Assembly (NCBI GenBank): GCA_943371425.1
Contig: CALRUR010000010.1
Span: 47,463 to 111,462 of the forward strand
Reading direction: 5' to 3'
DNA length: 64,000 nt
Source of the DNA: CAJBVG01 sp943371425
GTDB lineage: Bacteria; Bacteroidota; Bacteroidia; Sphingobacteriales; Sphingobacteriaceae
Every line of letters starts with the position of its first letter. The first letter of the stretch is position 1. The position numbers were made by a program, and so were the translations under genes. Under the pieces are notes generated by a model. It did not search any database, had not been told where the DNA came from, and saw only the letters and a list, made by a program, of their open reading frames with translations. Below, piece by piece: positions 1 to 7,813 of this stretch.

Positions 1-683
1 TTTTTTGAAAGCGTTAAATCGTTCTGAAAATTTTCTTTTGCTTTATTTTCATAATCGAGTTTCAGCTTCATAGTGTCTAAGCCACAAAGTAAGGCTGCTT
101 TACTTAGGTGTTCCCATTTGGTGATGTTTTTCTTTTCTAAAAAAACCATCTCCCTAATTTTTCGCATAAATAATAAGGCTTTTGCTTCATCTTGCATTTG
201 TGCTGCCTTAAAGGCAATAGAGGGTGGATACGAAGAGTTTAATGGGTCTTCTAGCCATAGATCTCCATCAATAGGCATTTCATAATATTTACTTACTTCA
301 TCCCAATGATGCGCTACATCACTTGGTTTACTTATTCCTCCATTATTATATGACCAGTCGGGTAATAAACCTCCCATGAAATACTCTATATGTATATACT
401 CTCCATATTCTAATTTTAATCTTTTTAATTGAGGTTCTATTCCCCAACATGAGGAGCAAATTGGATCTGTAAAATACAGTATGCGTATCGGCTTTTCTAT
501 CGTTTTTAAATCAACTTTATCCTCAGATTTTGAAGAACCAGGCACCTCACAAACTCCTTCTTCGGGATCGCAAATTAGTGCATTTAAAGGCTTTAAAATA
601 TTGTTATTCATAGCGTTTTGCGATTTAGATGTTTGAACACACAATAACAACAAGATTAACGTAAAGATGTTTTTATTGATCAT
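1..683 (-). CDS. DsbA-family thiol oxidoreductase (SpxH/FrnE-like), 3' end cut by window
   Basis: Read on the minus strand from an ATG at 683, this frame stays open to the window edge, giving 227 codons without a stop. Residues 1-22 look like a signal peptide. A CxxC motif (C76-S-S-C79) sits in the context TDPICSSCWG, followed by an alpha-helical region with SYPPSIAFKAAQ, which is the layout of the DsbA clan subgroup that includes SpxH and FrnE. The predicted role is disulfide exchange in the periplasm or at the membrane; SpxH itself is a cytoplasmic ClpXP adaptor, so the signal peptide argues for a redox enzyme. It starts 8 bases after the pyrophosphatase stop, so it is probably the last gene of that operon. 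The C-terminus is not visible. Confidence 0.8.
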   Translation of the reverse strand, partial: MINKNIFTLILLLLCVQTSKSQNAMNNNILKPLNALICDPEEGVCEVPGSSKSEDKVDLKTIEKPIRILYFTDPICSSCWGIEPQLKRLKLEYGEYIHIEYFMGGLLPDWSYNNGGISKPSDVAHHWDEVSKYYEMPIDGDLWLEDPLNSSYPPSIAFKAAQMQDEAKALLFMRKIREMVFLEKKNITKWEHLSKAALLCGLDTMKLKLDYENKAKENFQNDLTLSK

Positions 684-691
684 TAAAATAA

Positions 692-1237
692 TTATTTCTG
701 AAAATATTCTTTATACATTACAAAACTATCCTCTAGAATTTTGATAGCTGTTTTCTTATCCAAAAAATCTTCAACCACTACGGTTTTCTTCTCTAATTTT
801 TTATAATCTTCAAAGAAGTTTCTCATTTCTGAAATGAAATGAAGCGGAAGTTCTGATATATCATTAATATGGCTCACGCTTGGATCGCCAGCGGCTACAG
901 CAATAATTTTATCATCGGCCTCCCCATTATCTAACATTCGCATTACACCAATAACTTTAGCGGGTACAATACACAGAGGTACAATGTCTATTTGCGAAAG
1001 AATCAGAATATCTAGTGGATCATGGTCTTCACAATAGGTTTGTGGAATGAACCCATAGTTGGCAGGATAGTAAACAGAAGAGTATAAAACTCTATCTAAT
1101 TTTAACAAACCACTGTCTTTATCTAATTCATATTTTGCTCTGGTACCTTTCGGTATTTCAATAATACCATTTACAAATTCAGGCAAATTGTTTCCGGCAG
1201 AAACGTGGTGCCATGGATTAAAAATATTCTCTATCAT
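692..1237 (-). CDS. ppa: Inorganic pyrophosphatase (family I)
   Basis: Cytoplasmic enzyme that hydrolyses pyrophosphate to two phosphates and so pulls biosynthetic reactions forward. The 181-residue length fits bacterial family I enzymes. The metal-binding signature is present as D71-H-D73-P-L-D76, and the preceding IEIPKGTRAKYE block carries the expected Lys and Arg active-site residues. YYPANYGFIPQT at about 56-67 is also characteristic. Only one base separates it from the aldehyde dehydrogenase gene upstream and 8 bases from the DsbA-like gene downstream, so the three are probably co-transcribed. Confidence 0.95.
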   Translation of the reverse strand: MIENIFNPWHHVSAGNNLPEFVNGIIEIPKGTRAKYELDKDSGLLKLDRVLYSSVYYPANYGFIPQTYCEDHDPLDILILSQIDIVPLCIVPAKVIGVMRMLDNGEADDKIIAVAAGDPSVSHINDISELPLHFISEMRNFFEDYKKLEKKTVVVEDFLDKKTAIKILEDSFVMYKEYFQK

Positions 1238-1238
1238 G

Positions 1239-2600
1239 TTACATTATTTTCTTTATAAGACTGAATAATTTGAAGGGTGGATATTTAAAAATTAAATCAA
1301 TCCAGGTTGGGCTTGTTAAAATAGAACGTCGATTACTAAAAGCATAAAAACTTTCTTCGCCATGATATTTACCCATTCCGCTATTACCAACTCCTCCAAA
1401 TGGCAAATGATGGTTTGCTATATGTAACAAGGTATCGTTTACACATACACCTCCTGAACTGGTATTATTTACAACAGTTTGTAGATTTCGCTTGTTTCCA
1501 AAATAATACAATGCCAATGGTTTTTCTTGTTTATTTATATAGTCAATTGCTTGTTCAATGTTAGTAAAAGTAAACATAGGTAAAATGGGACCAAAAATTT
1601 CTTCTTTCATGGTAGCCGATTCTAATGATACATTTTCTAAAATAGTAGGTCCGATGTATTTGTTCTCTTTATCATGTTCGCCTCCCCAAGTTATACTTCC
1701 ATCTTTTAATAATTTTAATAGCCTATCAAACGCTTCGTTATTAATGATGCGTGGATAATAATTGCTCTCTTTAAAATCTTTCCCATACATTTCCTCTGCA
1801 TAATGAATCATTTCTTTAATCAACTGATCCTTTACACGTTCATGCACATATACATAATCTGGAGCTATACATGTTTGCCCTGCATTAATTAGTTTACCCC
1901 AAATAATTCTTTTTGCTGCTATTTTAATATTAGCAGTCTCATCAACAATACATGGGCTCTTCCCTCCTAATTCCAATATTACAGGTGTTAAATGTTTAGA
2001 TGCAGCTTGCATAACAGCTTTTCCAAAGGACGAACTACCCGTAAAGAAAATTACATCAAACTTCTGCTCAAGTAAGAGTACATTTTCTGCTCTACCGCCT
2101 AATACCACATGTATATATTCAGCATCGAATGTTTCTGCTATTATTTCTGCTATTAAATTAGATACGGTTGGAGTGCTGGTTGATGGTTTTAAAATGGCAG
2201 TACAGCCAGCAGAAATAGCTCCTACTAATGGATTAATAGTTAATTGAAAGGGATAATTCCAAGGGGCTATAATTAAAGCTTGACCCAAAGGTTCGGTTAT
2301 AATTTTAGAACTTGAAGGAAGTAGATGAAAAGGAGTGTGTACTTGCTTGGGTCTTGCCCATTCTTTAAGATTCTTGAGATGGTAATCAATTTCACCCAAT
2401 ACAATGCTTATTTCTGATAAGTATGCTTCTTCGTATGATTTATGTAAATCAACATACAATGCATCTGTAATCCTCGAACTGTTTTTTACTATAGCAGCCC
2501 TAAGTTTTTTTAAATTAAGAATCCTGAAAGCTAATTCTTTAGTTTGTTGAGATTTGAAAAAAGCCCGTTGGTTCTCGAGCATTTGGTCTACCATACTCAT
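1239..2600 (-). CDS. Aldehyde dehydrogenase, ALDH3-like
   Basis: NAD(P)-dependent oxidation of an aldehyde to the acid; the substrate cannot be told from sequence. At 453 residues it has the short class 3 ALDH architecture. Visible catalytic residues are N115 in APWNYPF, E210 in ILELGGKSP and nucleophile C244 in NAGQTCIAPDY, almost the same numbering as mammalian ALDH3A1. FTGSSSFGK (about 186-194) is the nucleotide-binding turn. The C-terminal tail is hydrophobic and basic (WIDLIFKYPPF), as in ALDH3 enzymes that associate with membranes. It leads a probable operon with ppa and the DsbA-like gene. A perfect inverted repeat lies just upstream at 2622-2658. Confidence 0.92.
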   Translation of the reverse strand: MSMVDQMLENQRAFFKSQQTKELAFRILNLKKLRAAIVKNSSRITDALYVDLHKSYEEAYLSEISIVLGEIDYHLKNLKEWARPKQVHTPFHLLPSSSKIITEPLGQALIIAPWNYPFQLTINPLVGAISAGCTAILKPSTSTPTVSNLIAEIIAETFDAEYIHVVLGGRAENVLLLEQKFDVIFFTGSSSFGKAVMQAASKHLTPVILELGGKSPCIVDETANIKIAAKRIIWGKLINAGQTCIAPDYVYVHERVKDQLIKEMIHYAEEMYGKDFKESNYYPRIINNEAFDRLLKLLKDGSITWGGEHDKENKYIGPTILENVSLESATMKEEIFGPILPMFTFTNIEQAIDYINKQEKPLALYYFGNKRNLQTVVNNTSSGGVCVNDTLLHIANHHLPFGGVGNSGMGKYHGEESFYAFSNRRSILTSPTWIDLIFKYPPFKLFSLIKKIM

Positions 2601-2621
2601 ATATATAATTTGCTATAAATA

Positions 2622-2658
2622 TACTGAAATGAAACACAAGATATGCTTCATTTCAGTA
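2622..2658. repeat. Perfect 12-bp inverted repeat upstream of aldehyde dehydrogenase
   Basis: The arm TACTGAAATGAA at 2622-2633 is repeated exactly inverted at 2647-2658, with a 13-base spacer. It lies between the stop of the DUF2892 gene and the aldehyde dehydrogenase start, 22 bases from the latter. There is no T-tract on the minus strand, so it is a poor intrinsic terminator; an operator for a dimeric regulator or a 5'-UTR hairpin are both possible. Function unknown. Confidence 0.6.
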
Positions 2659-2703
2659 ATCTATAAACAAATTAATGAGTATAGAGTTCGCTAAATTTAT
2701 ATA

Positions 2704-2913
2704 CTATTTACTTTTAACGGGGCAAGTGTTCATGCCAAAAATAGCATATAAGGGGCAAAAACTCACAAAACTTGTAAGTGTAAATACGGCTGCTACTACT
2801 ACCAAAATTATACCTACAGTACCTGTTACAGTTCCAGTAAAGTAAAGAGTTGCTAAAATTGCCGCCACAATTAATCTGATAATTCTGTCGGTAGATCCCA
2901 TGTTAGTTTTCAT
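2704..2913 (-). CDS. DUF2892 (YgaP-type) small membrane protein
   Basis: A 69-residue protein beginning MGSTDRIIR-like and containing two hydrophobic segments (about 11-28 and 31-50), then FCPLYAIFGMNTC with three cysteines near the C-terminus. This is the DUF2892/YgaP transmembrane module, which in other bacteria is found alone or fused to rhodanese domains and is linked to sulfur or redox stress. The enzyme-like part of YgaP is absent. It lies behind a candidate Crp-type operator and -7 promoter element (3027-3071), next to a Crp-family regulator gene, so control by that regulator is a reasonable inference. Confidence 0.88.
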   Translation of the reverse strand: MKTNMGSTDRIIRLIVAAILATLYFTGTVTGTVGIILVVVAAVFTLTSFVSFCPLYAIFGMNTCPVKSK

Positions 2914-2917
2914 AATT

Positions 2918-3019
2918 TTATTTTTTTATTAGGTTAATTAAAATCACAATTATAGAAATGATACCAATACACGTAATACAAACAAATAAGAATTTATATA
3001 TGGGTTTTAGGCCTTTCAT
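2918..3019 (-). CDS. Possible 33-residue single-span membrane peptide
   Basis: An ATG at 3019 opens a 33-codon frame ending TAA at 2918, only 4 bases before the DUF2892 start. The product would be a basic head (MKGLKPIYK), about 19 hydrophobic residues rich in Ile and Val with two cysteines, and a basic KK end: a typical short membrane peptide. The start lies only about 8 bases past a -7 promoter element (TATATTTG, 3034 down to 3027), so the message would be leaderless or nearly so. No homologue is recognised. It could instead simply be a leader for the DUF2892 gene. Confidence 0.4.
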   Translation of the reverse strand: MKGLKPIYKFLFVCITCIGIISIIVILINLIKK

Positions 3020-3026
3020 TTCTATG

Positions 3027-3071
3027 CAAATATAAGCTGCACTATATAGCTGTGCAGTGACTTTTGTCACA
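3027..3071 (-). promoter_or_regulatory. Candidate Crp-type operator and -7 promoter element for DUF2892 gene
   Basis: On the minus strand, TGTGA-N6-TCACT occupies 3071-3056, an almost complete CRP-type palindrome. TATATTTG, a perfect match to the Bacteroidota -7 consensus TAnnTTTG, follows at 3034-3027. With a start site a few bases after the -7 box, the operator centre falls near -42, the position used by class II CRP activators. The site is 2 bases beyond the stop codon of the Crp-family gene. The regulator's recognition helix carries R180, E181 and R185, the residues that read TGTGA in E. coli CRP. Direct regulation is inferred. Confidence 0.65.
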
Positions 3072-3073
3072 AC

Positions 3074-3694
3074 CTATAAAATTTCAATACTATCATGGTG
3101 TTGTATTAAAATTTTGTCGTTTTCTAGTTTCTTTACTATTCTACTTACAACCTCTCTAGCTGTACCTAAATCATTTGCTATTTCTTTATGAGATATTTTA
3201 ATAGGATTAATTTGAAGTAATTGTTTTTTTTCGGTTAAATAATCTAATACTCTTTTATCCAACTTATCATAAATTAAATGTTTAATGGTATCTATCATTT
3301 CAGCATATCGTAAATCATACTGATTGTAAAACAAAATATTTATCGCTGGATAATCTTTAACCCATTGGGGAATTTTAGAAGAGGGAACTAATAAGACATC
3401 ACTATTGGATTCGGTAACTGCAAAAATTTTACTTTTAGAATTATGTATAGCTGATGAAAAAGACATAATGCAACTTTCATCGGGTTTAATATAATACAAT
3501 AACAATTCCTTGTCTTCATGTCTTGTAAAAACCTTTACTAAACCTTTTAAAACTATAGGTATCACTTTTACAAATTGTCCTTCTTGTACTAAAACAGTTC
3601 CACCTTCAAATTTTACAATTTCCGAAACAGAAAGTATTTCATCGAGCAATTCTTTGCCCAAAAAATTAAACTTAATTCTTAAATTATCTTTCAT
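3074..3694 (-). CDS. Crp/Fnr-family transcriptional regulator
   Basis: A 206-residue regulator with an N-terminal cyclic-nucleotide-binding-like beta-roll (about 20-110), a dimerisation helix (about 115-150) and a C-terminal winged helix (about 160-206). The recognition helix reads GTAREVVSRIVKKLE, with R180, E181 and R185 matching the base-contacting residues of CRP. The phosphate-binding cassette lacks the RS pair of true cAMP binders (PDESCIMSFSS instead), so the ligand is unknown; C75 is a possible redox site. Its ATG shares a base with the stop codon of the pentapeptide gene upstream (TAATG), implying translational coupling. A matching operator lies just downstream, in front of the DUF2892 gene. 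Confidence 0.9.
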   Translation of the reverse strand: MKDNLRIKFNFLGKELLDEILSVSEIVKFEGGTVLVQEGQFVKVIPIVLKGLVKVFTRHEDKELLLYYIKPDESCIMSFSSAIHNSKSKIFAVTESNSDVLLVPSSKIPQWVKDYPAINILFYNQYDLRYAEMIDTIKHLIYDKLDKRVLDYLTEKKQLLQINPIKISHKEIANDLGTAREVVSRIVKKLENDKILIQHHDSIEIL

Positions 3695-4257
3695 TATTTA
3701 ATTTTAATACTATACTTGGATAACAATCCAGGTAGCGTTTCTAAATTGAAAATAGCATTTTTTATTTTATTGATGTCGGGATCTAATTGTATATTGATAG
3801 ATTCTCTAAAATCCACTTTTTCTAAATTCGAATTTTCAAAATGAACATTTAATAAATCGCAATTTAAAAAAACAGATTCTGCAAAATCCGCATCTGTAAA
3901 ATCAACTTCATGTAGAGCAGAGTTTTGAAAATTTGTTTTCTTTACTTTTTTTGCATAAAAAGATGAATGGTTGAGTGTACAAGTATCAAAATGAAACGAC
4001 AGATTAAAGTTATTGCAATAATCGAATCTTAACCCTAACATTTTGCAATTCTTAAACTGAGTTTCTTGTATAGATGTATTTGTTAAATTAGCTAAGCTTA
4101 AATTACAATTATCAAATCTACAATCAATAAACTTAAAATCTTTAAAATCTTGTTCAGAGAAATCACATTCTTCAAAACTACAGTTTTCATATTCTGCCTT
4201 TTCAAGTTTTACAGTATATTGATTTAGATTCTTAAACTGTTGTGATTCAATAATCAT
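3694..4257 (-). CDS. Pentapeptide-repeat protein, McbG/Qnr-like
   Basis: A 187-residue protein made mostly of A(D/N)LXX-type pentapeptides, for example CSFEECDFSEQDF and CRFDNCNLSLANL, expected to fold as a right-handed quadrilateral beta-helix. Repeats run from about residue 20 to 155, followed by a non-repeat tail AIFNLETLPGLLSKYSI, a tail seen in McbG-like and other bacterial pentapeptide proteins. Some relatives (Qnr, McbG) protect DNA gyrase by mimicking DNA, but most have no known role, so gyrase protection is only a possibility. It is 6 bases downstream of the four-helix-bundle gene and is coupled to the Crp-family gene through a one-base stop/start overlap. Confidence 0.87.
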   Translation of the reverse strand: MIIESQQFKNLNQYTVKLEKAEYENCSFEECDFSEQDFKDFKFIDCRFDNCNLSLANLTNTSIQETQFKNCKMLGLRFDYCNNFNLSFHFDTCTLNHSSFYAKKVKKTNFQNSALHEVDFTDADFAESVFLNCDLLNVHFENSNLEKVDFRESINIQLDPDINKIKNAIFNLETLPGLLSKYSIKIK

Positions 4258-4263
4258 GTACTA

Positions 4264-4890
4264 TTAATTAAGATTTATATCTTTTGAATTACTTTTTACA
4301 TTCAAACTATTAGCCGCAAATACCAATGCTTGTAATACAATTAGTATTACTACTATTACTGCTAGCGCAAAGTCTGAAGATAATTTACCCGATTCATATA
4401 ATTTATCCGTTTTATTTACAATTAATTTCGACTCTTCTAATTGTATCGCGCTTAATTCTGATAATACTATTAATGCATTGTTTACCAACTCAATTTTTTG
4501 ATTTGAATTAATATTTAGGTCGTTTCTAATTTTATGTAAGTAAGCATTAAAATAAGTATACTTAGCGCTTTCTTCTTTTGTAAAAACTGTTGCATCATAC
4601 AAATTTGTAGTATAATTTATTTTACTAAAAATTTCATTTATAATTTTTGCATTAAGCAATTTTGTGTTTAGCTCTAAGGTGTAAGCCTCTTTCAACGCAT
4701 ACATATATACAGTTAAATTCATTAAATAACTTTCGGCCACCAAGCGATCTTTATACATCGTATTGATGGTATCTTTCACTTCCCGAGAGTGCTCCCTATC
4801 ATTATAATTACTAAGCAAAACAAGCAGGCACAATACCAATAAAGCAAGAGATGCTATGAGTTTATTTTTAATGCTATAGGTCCATTTCAT
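4264..4890 (-). CDS. Membrane protein with four-helix-bundle (4HB-MCP-like) sensor domain
   Basis: A 208-residue protein with a transmembrane helix at about 10-27, a long helical extracytoplasmic region (about 30-170, including MYKDRLVAESYLMNLTVYMY) and a second transmembrane helix at about 172-194 ending in a short cytoplasmic tail. The topology and the MYxxRL motif after the first helix resemble the four-helix-bundle ligand-binding domain of chemoreceptors and histidine kinases. No output domain follows, so it is a free-standing sensor-like module with an unknown partner. Its ATG overlaps the stop of the DUF5694 gene by one base (4890), which points to tight co-expression. Confidence 0.7.
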   Translation of the reverse strand: MKWTYSIKNKLIASLALLVLCLLVLLSNYNDREHSREVKDTINTMYKDRLVAESYLMNLTVYMYALKEAYTLELNTKLLNAKIINEIFSKINYTTNLYDATVFTKEESAKYTYFNAYLHKIRNDLNINSNQKIELVNNALIVLSELSAIQLEESKLIVNKTDKLYESGKLSSDFALAVIVVILIVLQALVFAANSLNVKSNSKDINLN

Positions 4891-5759
4891 TATTTCAATT
4901 CTCCAAATTTAACTAACTTATATTCTGGGCTACATTCGGCTAAATGCTTTAAAATCTCTACATGTCCTTTTCCATATAAGACTAAAATCCTATCGTTGGG
5001 TGAATTTGTAATTTGCTGAATATGTCTAAATATCCGCAAATTTCTACTGTACCAATGCATCGCTAAGGCATCAGCACCTCGGGTATCGCCTAATTTAAAA
5101 TCGCCTACTAAATAAGCTCCATAACCGCGATTAAGACTCTTATCAGAATTGAAATACTTAAAGTAATTCAACAAGGTCATTTCTTTATTTAACTCATCAT
5201 TTTTTTTATAGTTGGCTTTGTATAATGTAGAAATGGTATCATTACTCTGGAAATCCCAATCAGCATAAATAGTATCCAACACGGGTCTAAAATAATTACT
5301 ATCCTTCCCATCATACAAATCATATAATATAGTTCCATCATCCACCCCATATACAGTGTCTAATTTAAATCGATCCATTAATCGAAAACCAATTTGTTCA
5401 ATTTCGTTTTTCGTAAGCTGGCGTTCGCCTCTTTTCCATGCTCTATAATTATGCATTATATAGCCAGTATTTCTTCCTGCTTCTATAGCAATTTTAGTAG
5501 GTTTAAACTTTGCAATGTAGTTCAACAGCTCGGTCAATTCTTTCTGCTTTTGCTCCGATAAAATATCAATTTGTTTGTCTTTATCTGTTTTATGAGCATC
5601 TAAATTATAATAGGCAAAATGGAAGGAGCCCACAAATAAAATACTTGCTTGCTTTCTATTACCAACTAAAATATCATCGGGGTCTCGACCAGTTGTTTGA
5701 GCATACAAATTAAAAGTAGAGTATGCCAGTGCAATTAACAATAAGTATACTTTTTTCAT
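4890..5759 (-). CDS. Secreted DUF5694-family protein
   Basis: A 289-residue protein with a signal peptide ending near YAQ21. GSFHF at about 44-48, KIAIEAGRNTGY at 89-100 and a C-terminal LYGKGH motif match the DUF5694 family, which resembles the TraB/GumN/ChaN type fold with conserved His residues. Biochemical function is not established. Its start overlaps the stop of the PH-domain gene upstream by four bases (5756-5759, ATGA type), and its own stop overlaps the next start by one base, so it is embedded in the overlapping operon. Confidence 0.75.
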   Translation of the reverse strand: MKKVYLLLIALAYSTFNLYAQTTGRDPDDILVGNRKQASILFVGSFHFAYYNLDAHKTDKDKQIDILSEQKQKELTELLNYIAKFKPTKIAIEAGRNTGYIMHNYRAWKRGERQLTKNEIEQIGFRLMDRFKLDTVYGVDDGTILYDLYDGKDSNYFRPVLDTIYADWDFQSNDTISTLYKANYKKNDELNKEMTLLNYFKYFNSDKSLNRGYGAYLVGDFKLGDTRGADALAMHWYSRNLRIFRHIQQITNSPNDRILVLYGKGHVEILKHLAECSPEYKLVKFGELK

Positions 5760-6172
5760 TTCTTATATTTTATTTCAATAGATGGATTAATTTGTAAGAT
5801 ATCTTGAATGAACAATTGTTTTTCTTTTGGTGAAATGATTACGGAATCAAATTTATTGTAAATAATTTCTAATCTTTCGAATGATGCTGCAGGCGAACTC
5901 AAAGGGCTGCTGGTTTCTTCTATTCTTATTATTTGCTGAATATCCAGATCTAATTTATACAAAAATCCAGACCGGATTTTCAACATTTCCTTTTCAATAA
6001 CATAATAGGTATTAACAAAAAGTTGCAAAATAAATAGAAACAAGGCCAATATAAGCAACAAGGCAATCCATGGCACACCATCAAGGTATAATAAAACACT
6101 TACGGTACTTAATACCAGCATTATTATACTCAGCAACCAATAAGAGATTCCAGATTTATATACTTTTTTCAT
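5756..6172 (-). CDS. Small membrane protein with bacterial PH-like domain
   Basis: A 138-residue protein with two adjacent hydrophobic segments (about 10-30 and 33-53) followed by a cytoplasmic domain YYVIEKEMLKIRSG...LDIQQIIRIEE...SFERLEIIYN. This pattern (strand-rich domain right after paired membrane helices) is that of bPH_4/YyaB-like proteins. Role unknown. It follows the alpha/beta hydrolase gene by 26 bases and overlaps the DUF5694 start by four bases. Confidence 0.72.
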   Translation of the reverse strand: MKKVYKSGISYWLLSIIMLVLSTVSVLLYLDGVPWIALLLILALFLFILQLFVNTYYVIEKEMLKIRSGFLYKLDLDIQQIIRIEETSSPLSSPAASFERLEIIYNKFDSVIISPKEKQLFIQDILQINPSIEIKYKK

Positions 6173-6198
6173 ATATATAAATATACAAAAATTAGGTA

Positions 6199-7362
6199 TT
6201 AGTGTACAACATTGAATTTGGCATTATACTTAAGGGTTTCAAAGCTCTTTTTATTAATTACTGAGCTAAGATAGTTGTCCATTAATTCTAAATGGTTAAT
6301 ATAACTTTTTAGTTGATTTTCGAGCTCTATTTTGTCGGGCACATTTATTGTTTCCTTCAAAAAATATCTTGTAAAAAAAATAGAAGTATAACTTTCATGT
6401 GCAAATTGAATTTTAGGGCTAACGTAATAAGTGCTTGATAAGTTAGACTGTTCAAAAAAACTAAATTTTTTATCTTTTGGTTCATTTGCAAACATTAGAA
6501 TTGGAATTTCGAATTTCTCACTTTTCGTTTTAATCACCTCATAAACAAAAGGCCATTTATCTTTTATTTCGGCATCGTTTGTTTTAGGCTCAATGGTGGT
6601 TTCCATGGATATAAATGCGTCTACCATTTGTGCTTCATGTAAATAACACCATCCAACTTGTGCTCCCCAACTATGCCCAATGTATATCAATGGATTTTTG
6701 CCAGCTATATTTCTTGCATAATTATTTAGAGTTTTAATTCTGCCATAATCTGCTTTTACCGATTCTTCTAAGCCATAAATTTGATTTAAATAAGGAAGAT
6801 GAAAATTGGCTGCAATAAAAATATAACCTCTCGAGGCAAAGTATTCTGCCATGGCAATATTTTCGACCGAAGATCCTTGGGTTCCATGATGGTAAATTAT
6901 TACAGGGTACTTTTTATTGTTAGTTAAATTAGCCGCTTTGCTTTTTAGTTTTAACATACCCAATTTGCCGATTAGATAGGCTTCATTTATTCCATTGTAA
7001 TCTATATCATCGCCTGTTTCTATATTATATTTAAAAACAGTTTCATAAATGGAATTCGAAAATTGTGCAACTAAATTCTGATGAGTTAATTTAAGATTCG
7101 CAGGAGAGTTCTCTAAAATCAATTCATTGTAATTAAGTAGTTCTCCTTTTATTTCAGATTCAATTGGGTGCCAAATACGAATAAACATAGGTGCTTTGCC
7201 TGTGTAACTGTATTGATCGTAAGTACTGTTTTCTATATATAAAATATCTTCTGCATAGCCTACTTGGTACTTACCTAATGGCATATAATCATATATGCTG
7301 GTTTGAGCAAAACCTTGCAAACTAATACATATAATACCAAGGAAGATAAAAAAGAATTTCAT
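6199..7362 (-). CDS. Secreted alpha/beta hydrolase (PAF-acetylhydrolase/dienelactone-hydrolase-like)
   Basis: A 387-residue protein with a signal peptide (1-20, ending FAQ). It has the alpha/beta hydrolase landmarks: an oxyanion-hole segment YHHGTQG (157-163), nucleophile S231 in GHSWG (229-233), and a late histidine, H322 in FAHESY, as likely catalytic base. The arrangement resembles the platelet-activating-factor acetylhydrolase and dienelactone hydrolase groups, so an esterase or lipase is likely; the substrate is unknown. Its ATG shares position 7362 with the stop of the YdcZ-type transporter gene upstream. Confidence 0.85.
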   Translation of the reverse strand: MKFFFIFLGIICISLQGFAQTSIYDYMPLGKYQVGYAEDILYIENSTYDQYSYTGKAPMFIRIWHPIESEIKGELLNYNELILENSPANLKLTHQNLVAQFSNSIYETVFKYNIETGDDIDYNGINEAYLIGKLGMLKLKSKAANLTNNKKYPVIIYHHGTQGSSVENIAMAEYFASRGYIFIAANFHLPYLNQIYGLEESVKADYGRIKTLNNYARNIAGKNPLIYIGHSWGAQVGWCYLHEAQMVDAFISMETTIEPKTNDAEIKDKWPFVYEVIKTKSEKFEIPILMFANEPKDKKFSFFEQSNLSSTYYVSPKIQFAHESYTSIFFTRYFLKETINVPDKIELENQLKSYINHLELMDNYLSSVINKKSFETLKYNAKFNVVH

Positions 7363-7805
7363 CAGAATTTACGAATAATTACTACACCAAGTATTACAAG
7401 TATAACCCCCACTATTTTCATTAAACTAATGTTCTGTTGCTGTGCTACCAATACATTAAAGTGTTCTAATAAAATTGAGGTTAACATTTGTCCGGCTATT
7501 ACTAAGCCAAATGTTAAACCAGGACCTAAATGTGGAAAGGCTAAAATAATTACGGTTACATAAAATGCGCCTAATAAACCTCCAAGCCAAATACTCGCGG
7601 GCGCAGATTTTATACCAGCTAAACTAAAACTTTGTCGGCTCAATAAAATATATAAGCTTAGGCCTATTGCACCTACAATAAAGGAGAACAAGGATGCATA
7701 AATAGGATTGGCAACTGCCTTGCCTAATCTGGAATTTAATCCGGCTTGTATAGGTAAAAAGGCACCCGAAACGAGTGCCATTATAATCCATTGAATTTTA
7801 TTCAT
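7362..7805 (-). CDS. DMT-superfamily transporter, YdcZ family
   Basis: A 147-residue, five-helix membrane protein. The opening (VSGAFLPIQAGLNSRLGKAV), the central PHLGPGLTFGLVIAGQM and the C-terminal IVGVILVILGVV are the hallmarks of the short DMT_YdcZ family, half-size relatives of EamA transporters that probably work as dimers. Substrate unknown. It lies 8 bases after the DoxX gene and overlaps the hydrolase start by one base. Confidence 0.9.
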   Translation of the reverse strand: MNKIQWIIMALVSGAFLPIQAGLNSRLGKAVANPIYASLFSFIVGAIGLSLYILLSRQSFSLAGIKSAPASIWLGGLLGAFYVTVIILAFPHLGPGLTFGLVIAGQMLTSILLEHFNVLVAQQQNISLMKIVGVILVILGVVIIRKF

Positions 7806-7813
7806 ATTGATAT

